From positions 1 to 34,854 of the forward strand of contig JASLKC010000059.1 in assembly GCA_030747785.1 (NCBI GenBank): 34,854 bases of DNA, given 5' to 3'. The notes beneath the pieces are model-generated. The model made no database searches, was not told where the DNA came from, and saw nothing but the letters and a program-made list of their open reading frames with translations. Made by a program: the position numbers and the translations under genes. This document shows, in pieces, positions 19,132 to 26,746 of the stretch (within the stretch, counting starts at the first letter, position 1; the number at the start of each line of letters is the position of its first letter). This DNA comes from Candidatus Poseidoniaceae archaeon. Lineage in GTDB: Archaea; Thermoplasmatota; Poseidoniia; Poseidoniales; Poseidoniaceae.

Positions 19132-20106
19132 TCAGGAATGTCGGTTGGCGACATTATTCAACAAATATCTAAGCAATTGCTTTGATTTAGAGTCCGGAAA
19201 TTCATCGAGAATATTTGCAGCGCGCTCAAGATGATTATTGACGAGTATTTCGGTGTAGGAGATGCTATCTGCACGATTGAGGAGATAGATTAGTTCATCG
19301 AATAGCGAATCATCAAAATCTGAAATGATTTCACCCAAGCGGCGTCTTTCATCTCCATGAAGTAGAGTCAATGCATGAATCAATGGTAAGGTCATCTTTC
19401 CTTCATGGACATCGGCTCCACGCGGCTTTCCCATTCTCTTATCTCCGATAATGTCGAGAATATCATCGACCAATTGGAATGCTATTCCAAGTTCCATCCC
19501 GAACCTAGCCAGATTAGTTGCTTGTTCATCAGTCGACCCTGCAATCAACGCTGCACCTTCGCACATCGCAGAAAAAGGCCCTGCAGTTTTTCCTTCGACT
19601 ATCTCAAAATAATCTTCAGGCGAGGTTGACAGGTCAAGAACATGATCGAGTTGGCTGAATTCCGCACTTGCTATTCTCGCACAGCAATTAGTCACAATTT
19701 CCACCAACTTCCCTCCATATTGACCTCCAAGTCCAAAGCCTTGAACGAATAACCAATCACCAGCAATGATTCCTTTTGCAGTACCTGCTTGTTGATGGAT
19801 GGTTGGGCTACCTCTTCGTGTTGCCGCCTCATCATTAATGTCATCATGAACCAAAGTCGCTGTATGGACCATCTCAAATGCGATTGCGAGAGGTAATACT
19901 TCATCGAAGTCGACTCCTCCTGTTAATTCGTAAACTAGGAGACCCATCAATGGCCTCAAACGCTTTCCTCCAGCGAGAAGTATCTCTCCGGCTCTTGTTG
20001 CGACTTCGCCATGAATAGCCGACTGCTCATCGATTAGAGTTTTTAGTTCAGAGTTGATGGACATACGCATAGCCTCGAGAAGTTCCGATGCTTCACCTTC
20101 CTCCAT
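19132..20106 (-). CDS. Polyprenyl synthetase (GGPP/FPP synthase type)
   Basis: AGGKRLRPLMGLLVYEL, first DDxxD (VHDDINDEAATRRG), second QLVDDILDIIGD. Confidence 0.92.
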   Translation of the reverse strand: MEEGEASELLEAMRMSINSELKTLIDEQSAIHGEVATRAGEILLAGGKRLRPLMGLLVYELTGGVDFDEVLPLAIAFEMVHTATLVHDDINDEAATRRGSPTIHQQAGTAKGIIAGDWLFVQGFGLGGQYGGKLVEIVTNCCARIASAEFSQLDHVLDLSTSPEDYFEIVEGKTAGPFSAMCEGAALIAGSTDEQATNLARFGMELGIAFQLVDDILDIIGDKRMGKPRGADVHEGKMTLPLIHALTLLHGDERRRLGEIISDFDDSLFDELIYLLNRADSISYTEILVNNHLERAANILDEFPDSKSKQLLRYLLNNVANRHS

Positions 20107-20179
20107 CGAGTCTCCTACAGGGGTGTCCTTCTTAACGGGTGGCGGGAGCCCCTCGTCTGTGGGCCTGTGGTCCGCCGAG

Positions 20180-21289
20180 GTGAGAGCGATAGACGAGGAG
20201 GACCGATTTGAGATTCTCGTTTGCCCAGAGGATGGTTCTGGCGCTCATTCTCAAACTATGAAATTGGTTGAAAACCCTAATACAGGTCTTAACCTCATTG
20301 CAAAAGAAGTTCCACATTACGAGACCGCTGTCGAACTTCTCGATGATGGGAAGTGTGACATGATTGCAGTTTCGGGCCACTGGTGGTATGCAAATCACAA
20401 TCGCAACCTAAGAGCAGACATTGTCCTTGCACGGCGTGAACCAACCAAAGTTCTAGTCTGTGAAGATAAGACGGAGTATATCCCAAAAAAGGGAATAATA
20501 GTCGTTGACAGCGAATTGCTTCGACGTCAAATGTTGAGGTCACGACCGGATTTAGAAATCATCTTAGTTTACGATATGGAAGATGCTCCTACTGAGTGTA
20601 TTGAGAGAGCAACCTGGCTGGAAGATAAGCGCCTCGATGGTGAAATTGATGGATATGTGGTCAAGCGTTCTGTCCATTCCGCTCTACCATTTCGCTCACG
20701 GCGCCATACCCTCGGAATACAGCGAGACAATCCTGAACGTTTCCGATTTGTCCCTCAGCCCCTAGAGGGATTTACTCTCTTCCTAACAAGGCCTGATTTC
20801 CCAGTAAAAAAATTCAGCCAGGTTATCGATGCAGGGGCTGCACTTTCTCTTAGAATGGAAATGATGATTCTTGACCACGTCGATTCTGAAATGCATGATC
20901 GGCTGGGCCTAATGGTTGAACAACGCAAGGTTGCTACTGTCCTCAAAGAAGCTCGTCGAGCAGGAGAAGACCTCTCACTCAAAGGAATTGTCACCGATAA
21001 AGGAGTGGTAAGACATGGTAATACTCGAATTGATGTAGTGATGGAAACCCTAAACTCCGAAGGTACTGTTACCGCAAGTGTTGAGAAAGTATTCCCACCA
21101 GAGGAAAGCCATAGTGCCATTCTCAACCTTCTACATGATTGGAATTCATTGCTATCGGTTATGACCGATACGCCTCAAGAGGAAACTCGTGGTAGAATCA
21201 AGGAACTGATGGATGCATATGTCGACAAAATGGTTGGACATGGTGCAATGGACCCTGACAAAATCGGCGACCCAATGATGGAACTATAA
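20180..21289 (+). CDS. Divergent hydroxymethylbilane synthase (HemC)-like protein, probably non-canonical
   Basis: Likely GTG start at 20180. AVELLDDGKCDMIAVSG...ARREPTKVLVCEDKTEYIPKKGIIVVDSELLRRQMLRSRPDLEII...WLEDKRLDGEIDGYVV aligns by eye with HemC domains 1-2. Confidence 0.5.
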   Translation: MRAIDEEDRFEILVCPEDGSGAHSQTMKLVENPNTGLNLIAKEVPHYETAVELLDDGKCDMIAVSGHWWYANHNRNLRADIVLARREPTKVLVCEDKTEYIPKKGIIVVDSELLRRQMLRSRPDLEIILVYDMEDAPTECIERATWLEDKRLDGEIDGYVVKRSVHSALPFRSRRHTLGIQRDNPERFRFVPQPLEGFTLFLTRPDFPVKKFSQVIDAGAALSLRMEMMILDHVDSEMHDRLGLMVEQRKVATVLKEARRAGEDLSLKGIVTDKGVVRHGNTRIDVVMETLNSEGTVTASVEKVFPPEESHSAILNLLHDWNSLLSVMTDTPQEETRGRIKELMDAYVDKMVGHGAMDPDKIGDPMMEL

Positions 21290-21928
21290 TCAATCATCAT
21301 TTGATTGAGGTTTTTTCCCAATCAATTCGCTGATCTTATTACGACTACGTTCAAGACTCTCTTCATCACGCTCATCGCCTGCCAAAAGCAAATCATAGCC
21401 TCCATTATCGAGTTCTCTTCGGATTTCAACCATCTCAACTGGGGGATTAGGGTCGACTGAATCAGATACGACCTCATCGATTTCCCTCGCTGCAGCTTCC
21501 CATGAACCTGATAATTTTAGTATATCTTTTGTCATTCTTTCAATGATATCTACTGCATTAGGTGGGCGTGCAAGGGATTTCTGTATCCTTGATACCGCAT
21601 CAAAATGTAATTGCCGTAATTCTCCTAGGCGTGTTGCTACATCGATAATGCTCAAACGCATCGCCTCACGATCTCCGTTCTTTGTTAATCGACGTCGGGC
21701 TTTCTCAAGTTCACGCTTAACTTCGGTAGAGCCAGCGATTATGGCATCCTGAATTAAGGCGACTTCAACTAGCATTCCATGAACTTCGTTCACTCTTTCG
21801 CGCACTTCTTCATCCAAACGAACTTCTTGGCGGCGCAAATCTCCTCTTATGATATCTAAAAGGCCACCCACGAGGGTATTCGCCTGCTTGAATGACGATT
21901 TTACGGCTCTTTCATAACGTCCCAACAC
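21290..21928 (-). CDS. Hypothetical alpha-helical/coiled-coil protein
   Basis: 212 aa charged helical ORF, densely packed between neighbours; no family recognised. Confidence 0.6.
   Translation of the reverse strand: MLGRYERAVKSSFKQANTLVGGLLDIIRGDLRRQEVRLDEEVRERVNEVHGMLVEVALIQDAIIAGSTEVKRELEKARRRLTKNGDREAMRLSIIDVATRLGELRQLHFDAVSRIQKSLARPPNAVDIIERMTKDILKLSGSWEAAAREIDEVVSDSVDPNPPVEMVEIRRELDNGGYDLLLAGDERDEESLERSRNKISELIGKKPQSNDD
21291..21307. terminator. Inverted repeat at abutting convergent stop codons (HemC-like / coiled-coil gene)
   Basis: CAATCA-TCATT-TGATTG directly at the TAA (21287-21289) / TCA (21290-21292) junction. Confidence 0.45.
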
Positions 21929-21988
21929 TACCCCTCTGTTTGCTGTTATTCCCCCAACGGTTTGAAGGTGTTGGCGGCATAATGTTTC

Positions 21989-22005
21989 AGGCCCCGTAGG
22001 GGCCT
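21989..22005. repeat. Perfect inverted repeat AGGCCCC-GTA-GGGGCCT in a divergent intergenic region
   Basis: Read directly between the start of 21290..21928 (-) and 22107 (+). Confidence 0.7.
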
Positions 22006-22106
22006 TGGAAAATAGCGAGGGGGTCGCATAACCCGGCTTGAGAGCATCTTTGGCAAGGTCATACTCAAATACGGTGTTTGACGCAAGTGCGCGCTGAGGT
22101 TAGTGA

Positions 22107-23762
22107 ATGAATGATGCACAGGCCCTTCTCTCTGAACTCCATCAGGCCCGTTTGGACCGCTTAAAGGAGATCTGCGCTGAGCACGGATTATCCAGATCTG
22201 GTTCCGTTGAAGTTCTCAGAGCACGATTAATCGCTGACATAGTTTTATCTCACTGGGATCTCAGTGATGAAGGCCAAGCCAAGTTGCTAAATGCAGACCT
22301 AGGTGGCATTCTAGCAGTATTCGGAATCAAGAAGTCTGGTTCGATTAGAGAAAGAAAACAAAGACTCTGGCTTCACCTAAACCATGATGCTAAGCAACTC
22401 GTACCAGAGAAGCTCGATAGTGCATCGAGGGATGAACTTCACGAATTGTGTGTCAAACTAGATTTACCCCGAAGCGGAGCAAAACAAGCGCTACTCCTAC
22501 GAGTTGCAGGCGTTCTCACCTCACAGGGCGGTTCTTGGGGCTCAATCAAGAAGAGTCTACGTAGACCTAGAGGTGCTCCAAAGGCTATCGAAATTCCATT
22601 CCCTAGCGATGAAGAGGTAGAGATTGTGCCAACAACCGAACCTGTCGTAGAAACTGAAATCATCATTCCCGAAGAAGTAATCGTCGAACAAGAAACGAAT
22701 GAAGTCGAAATCATTGAACACACTCCTGCTGAATTTGTTGAAGAGGCTCCTACTGAATTGACTGAAGCACTAATGGAAATTGAAAACCGGGTTGCCGAAG
22801 TTGATTCACTTTGTAGGGATTTCCTCGTTGTAGGTGATGTATCGGATTCCGATGATGTTTCAGCCTTCGTTGGAAGTTTGGTAGAGCATGGCCTTCCAGT
22901 TGTCGATGCGCCATCCCGTTCATTCGTCCGTCAGAGATTGATGAACCTCGACCGTCTAGCAAAGGAAGAACGTGATGCAATGCACGCAGGCCCTGGTTCT
23001 TGGAGAGAAAAGGAAGCATTGAGGCGTTTCGAAGATGCACGTTCAGCACTCAGGGATTCACTTCCAGAAATTATCGTTGGCAATGCCGGTGATATGGTCA
23101 AAGCAAGGATGGCTTTCGAAGAAACGGCAAGAACTGCTGGCCTCGACTTGAGACTTCCAAGTATTTCTGGCCGCTTACATGCATTATTTGATTTACAAAT
23201 TTCACTTGATGAAGAAATTGCCGCAACTGACCCTCGCACTGCACGGCGTACGCGAGTCATCCGAATTCTGCAACATGGAGCAGTGCACCTTCCTCCATCA
23301 GCGAGAAGAACCCTCGATCGCCTCGAAAGAAATATTGGTGGATTCGAACAATTAGTTGAAGCAATCCTCGAAAAATCTGAGGGAGGCTACCAAGAATCAC
23401 AGCAAGCATTGGTTATTCGTTTCCTTGAAAAGAAGGGTTACGAAGTAAACAATGCCGAATTGCGCCCACGCGTAGTTGCTGCCGCTGGAGTGATTGGTGC
23501 GGAGTTAGGCCATATCTCTCCTGCAGACGTTCCACGAATTGCCCCAGGGATACATGTTTCCGATACTGAAGTTGATTCCATTATTGCTGACCTCAAGAGA
23601 TTAGCAAATCACTTCAAAGCAGACCAGGAAGAGGTAATTGAGGTAGATGAAGACATTGAGTTGGCAGAATCCGTAGCAGATGCTGCTGATAGAGTAGCTG
23701 CTGCCCGAAGTAGCATAGATGGTGTCGATGACCTACTTGCTCGACTAAGGATTTCTCGCTGA
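22107..23762 (+). CDS. Protein with three tandem SAP-like (putative nucleic-acid-binding) motifs at the N-terminus
   Basis: 551 aa. Repeated helix-turn-helix-like units ending LSRSG/IKKSG/LPRSG followed by Arg/Lys-rich helices: LKEICAEHGLSRSGSVEVLRARLI; LAVFGIKKSGSIRERKQRLW; LHELCVKLDLPRSGAKQALLLRV. Followed by an acidic linker. Confidence 0.7.
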   Translation: MNDAQALLSELHQARLDRLKEICAEHGLSRSGSVEVLRARLIADIVLSHWDLSDEGQAKLLNADLGGILAVFGIKKSGSIRERKQRLWLHLNHDAKQLVPEKLDSASRDELHELCVKLDLPRSGAKQALLLRVAGVLTSQGGSWGSIKKSLRRPRGAPKAIEIPFPSDEEVEIVPTTEPVVETEIIIPEEVIVEQETNEVEIIEHTPAEFVEEAPTELTEALMEIENRVAEVDSLCRDFLVVGDVSDSDDVSAFVGSLVEHGLPVVDAPSRSFVRQRLMNLDRLAKEERDAMHAGPGSWREKEALRRFEDARSALRDSLPEIIVGNAGDMVKARMAFEETARTAGLDLRLPSISGRLHALFDLQISLDEEIAATDPRTARRTRVIRILQHGAVHLPPSARRTLDRLERNIGGFEQLVEAILEKSEGGYQESQQALVIRFLEKKGYEVNNAELRPRVVAAAGVIGAELGHISPADVPRIAPGIHVSDTEVDSIIADLKRLANHFKADQEEVIEVDEDIELAESVADAADRVAAARSSIDGVDDLLARLRISR

Positions 23763-23786
23763 TTCAACGACTTGCATAGAATCCTT
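23747..23786. terminator. Bulged inverted repeat enclosing convergent stop codons (SAP protein / secretion ATPase)
   Basis: AAGGATT-T-CT ... AG-AATCCTT with both stop codons in the loop. Confidence 0.4.
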
Positions 23787-25002
23787 GCACGACCTTGGTC
23801 ACAGTCTCAATATCGCGGATATCACGTCGAAGTAGGTCTGCTAGAATTTGCTCACGCTGCTTGATATGTTGCTCGAATTGCGCAGGAGTGATTCCTGCTG
23901 CTTTGCAAATGGTCTCACGCAACTTCGATGGAATTCCAGTTTCCTCTATTTGATCTGTTGCCGCATTGTACTTCCATACTGCATTAAGACGGGGTTTATC
24001 GCCTTCCATACCAGCAATTTCTGCAACCTCAGTAATCTTTCTGGCGGTTTTACCATTGACGTGAAGTCGAGCTTGAATGATAATCAGATCAAGTCCTGTT
24101 AGCATAATTGGCGGTACATTCATCGGTGGATTGATCATTCTAGTAATGGTCTCCATTGCAGTATTTGCGTGGAGTGAACCAAACGAGCCATCGTGACCAG
24201 TATTCATTGCAGTGAGAAGAGTCGCTGCTTCTGCAGAACGTACTTCTCCCACAATGATTCTGTCAGGGCGCATTCTGAGGCTGGATTTCAAACAATCATC
24301 CATACTGACCTCCGGGGTGCCATCTGGCCTCTCACGGCGAGTCTCCATTCGCAACCAGTGGTCGTGATATACCTGTAATTCAGCAGTGTCTTCTACTGTG
24401 AGTAAGCGCTTGTGCCAAGGGATATACATTCCAAGGCAATTGAGTGTAGTGGTCTTTCCAGAACCTGTTCCACCAGCGATTACGAAATTCGCAGGCCTAC
24501 TATCTATGCCCTCAATCCAAACCCACATCATTGCTGCAAGTCTGAGATTTACAGTTCCGAACTTGATTAAGTCAATCATTGTCATCGGATCTTCACGGAA
24601 TTTCCTAATCGTCAAGGTTGGGCCGTCTGGAGAAACCGGAGGTATTGTCCCATTTACACGGGAACCATCTGGAAGTCGTCCATCAAAAATTGGGACCAAA
24701 CCAGGCCCGTCTCCTAGAGGGACCGAAGTGAATGCAGCAATGTTTTGGGCGATTTCAATGCCCTCTGAATCATCAATCCAAACATTGGTTCTACACATAC
24801 CATGGTCTCTGTGAGCTACTTTTACGCACTGCGCACCACCATTGTACATTACCTCCTCAAGATTGTCGTCTTCAAGCAGTACGGCAAGATTACCATACGG
24901 ATTAGGGTCTACTCCACCATCGACGTGATACATCGGTGCAGGGTGTGTCGCTTCGGTATAGATGGTCACTCGACCATATTGATCTAAGATATTTTCACTC
25001 AT
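23764..25002 (-). CDS. Type II/IV secretion system (FlaI/TadA-like) ATPase
   Basis: 412 aa. GGTGSGKTTTLNCL Walker A, RPDRIIVGEVRSAEAATLLTAMNTGHDGSFGSLHAN. Confidence 0.94.
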   Translation of the reverse strand: MSENILDQYGRVTIYTEATHPAPMYHVDGGVDPNPYGNLAVLLEDDNLEEVMYNGGAQCVKVAHRDHGMCRTNVWIDDSEGIEIAQNIAAFTSVPLGDGPGLVPIFDGRLPDGSRVNGTIPPVSPDGPTLTIRKFREDPMTMIDLIKFGTVNLRLAAMMWVWIEGIDSRPANFVIAGGTGSGKTTTLNCLGMYIPWHKRLLTVEDTAELQVYHDHWLRMETRRERPDGTPEVSMDDCLKSSLRMRPDRIIVGEVRSAEAATLLTAMNTGHDGSFGSLHANTAMETITRMINPPMNVPPIMLTGLDLIIIQARLHVNGKTARKITEVAEIAGMEGDKPRLNAVWKYNAATDQIEETGIPSKLRETICKAAGITPAQFEQHIKQREQILADLLRRDIRDIETVTKVVQGFYASR

Positions 25003-25005
25003 TTT

Positions 25006-25737
25006 TTAGCCTCCAATAAACAAGACACCAACGTGGTAGAGAGTCATAGATGCAGCCATCCACACCGGCGCCCACCACAAGGCATCACGCATACGTCCAA
25101 GCATGCGACCACTGACTGCCATGGCAATCAGACTTCCAATTCCGAAGAATAGGGTGAATGAAGTATTGAAATCATCAAGTTGGAAACCTGACGCGGCAGG
25201 AGCGAATAAAGCAACGATAAATGCAATTAGTAATGGTAAGCCTACTGCTACGAACATCATTATCAGAATGCCTCGTCCCAATAGGTCCTTTTCTCTACGA
25301 TTCATCAGATCATTAAGACGCTCATAATCAATAGAAAGCGATGATAGAATGCTTTGAAGTGGTGCATCTTGCTCTACTGCAGTTGACATCAAATGCATAA
25401 CTCTCTGTACTTGGGGTGAACGAGTTTTTGTTGCAAAGTTAGAAAGTGCTGAATCAAATGAAGAGGCATGACTTTCACGTAGAGTTTCATGCAATAGTTT
25501 CCCAAGTGTTCCCTGATTGCGGTCCGCTTCACTCATCATAGCCTGTTGTAGACCAAGTCCAGCACCCATTGAATCGCTTAACGCCTCAAGCATTGCAGGA
25601 AGGTCATTTTCTATAGAACGTCTGCGCTTTCTTTCAATCATTGGAGGTATTCCCCCCATCGCCATTGCAACGCCGATAGTGAACATCAAGAGAATCAGAG
25701 GCTCATGTCGGAACATTTCAAGTATACTGTATAACAT
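25006..25737 (-). CDS. Type II secretion F-domain membrane protein (TadB/TadC-like)
   Basis: 243 aa. LPAMLEALSDSMGAGLGLQQAM...ASSFDSALSNFATKTRSPQVQRVMHLMSTA, several TM segments. Confidence 0.8.
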   Translation of the reverse strand: MLYSILEMFRHEPLILLMFTIGVAMAMGGIPPMIERKRRRSIENDLPAMLEALSDSMGAGLGLQQAMMSEADRNQGTLGKLLHETLRESHASSFDSALSNFATKTRSPQVQRVMHLMSTAVEQDAPLQSILSSLSIDYERLNDLMNRREKDLLGRGILIMMFVAVGLPLLIAFIVALFAPAASGFQLDDFNTSFTLFFGIGSLIAMAVSGRMLGRMRDALWWAPVWMAASMTLYHVGVLFIGG

Positions 25738-25746
25738 GATTTCACC

Positions 25747-26319
25747 TCACAATCCTGGATCCTTTGTGTGGGCTTTCAAGCCAGTTAATGCCATTCCAGC
25801 TAATGTCAGAATTAATCCACCGTTCACAATGGACATTATCATTCCCTGGTCCATTGTACCAAAGATTTCCTCTGCGCCTTCCATTAGTTGCGGGGCAATT
25901 CCTAGAATAGACAGAATGATTGGACCAATCATGCCTATTGAAAGTAGAGTTTCGGGTACACCGCCAAGTTCTTCGATGTAATCCTTGACTTTGTTAGTCC
26001 TCTCCTCTTCCATCCTCTCACCCTGGCGTCGCAAGGTTTCGATAATGTCAGTGTTCTGAGTTACATTGTTTAGCATGGTATTGATTACTCTGCGATAACC
26101 ATCGCTTTCGCTCTTTGAAATTAATGAGCGTAATTCAGACTCAAGAGGGCGACCTTTGTTGATATTTTCCATCACGTTGCTGAAATCACTTGATATGACT
26201 CCATAACCACCTTGGGCAATACTAAAAATCGCTGCTTCAAGTCCCACTCCTGAACCCAACAAGACATCTAATGTCCTGATGACATATAGGATCTCACGGG
26301 ACTCATCAAGCGATCTCAT
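25747..26319 (-). CDS. Second type II secretion F-domain protein (TadB/TadC-like, short)
   Basis: 190 aa. LLGSGVGLEAAIFSIAQGGYGVISSDFSNVMENINKGRPLESEL..., C-terminal TM segments. Confidence 0.72.
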   Translation of the reverse strand: MRSLDESREILYVIRTLDVLLGSGVGLEAAIFSIAQGGYGVISSDFSNVMENINKGRPLESELRSLISKSESDGYRRVINTMLNNVTQNTDIIETLRRQGERMEEERTNKVKDYIEELGGVPETLLSIGMIGPIILSILGIAPQLMEGAEEIFGTMDQGMIMSIVNGGLILTLAGMALTGLKAHTKDPGL

Positions 26320-26329
26320 TCAATCGACC

Positions 26330-26692
26330 TCATCGGATGTCCTCTATGAATTCGAAGACGAATTGCTTCTGCGCACCATCATATTCCATTTTGCTGAATA
26401 CAGTCTTTACATCCCTCTCTTCAAATGGATCGTGGATGTATGGTTGACCTGATCTGAACATTGATAGAACCTTCTTGTATTCGTCAATTCCCATCTCACC
26501 TTTCACGGTATAAATCGCCGACTCAGCACCTTCATCAATAAGATCGTCACCTTCGCCACCATGTAGCACTGTTCTAGTGACTCTTCTCGAAATACTTACG
26601 CTAATGTCAACATCTGGAATCCTCAACCAATCGGTACTCGCAGTTCCACTTGCTGGTCGAATAAAAAAATCGCTTGCTCCCATGGCTCTCAC
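26330..26692 (-). CDS. Small hypothetical protein in the pilus/secretion cluster
   Basis: 120 aa. ISRRVTRTVLHGGEGDDLIDEGAESAIYTVKGEMGIDEYKKVLSMFRSGQPYIHDPFEERDVKTVFSKMEYDGAQKQFVFEFIEDIR. GTG start at 26692 or ATG at 26683. Confidence 0.65.
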   Translation of the reverse strand: MRAMGASDFFIRPASGTASTDWLRIPDVDISVSISRRVTRTVLHGGEGDDLIDEGAESAIYTVKGEMGIDEYKKVLSMFRSGQPYIHDPFEERDVKTVFSKMEYDGAQKQFVFEFIEDIR

Positions 26693-26746
26693 CCTGTGTC
26701 CTTACGAGGACGCGAATGGGCCTTGAACCTGTTGGAGATGCTTTGT

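Noticed and set aside
22014-22100. tRNA-like string GCGAGGGGGTCGCATAACCCGGCTTGAGAGC
   Set aside because: Resembles a tRNA acceptor/D-arm start, but no 7-nt anticodon loop or TTC-containing T-arm with matching stems could be found.
24386-24814. 142-aa plus-strand ORF antisense to the secretion ATPase
   Set aside because: Reverse complement of conserved Walker-region sequence; a shadow ORF.
25517-25981. 154-aa plus-strand ORF antisense to TadB/C-like genes
   Set aside because: Spans two genes and their intergenic gap on the opposite strand; composition is Ile/Pro/Ser-rich with no family resemblance.
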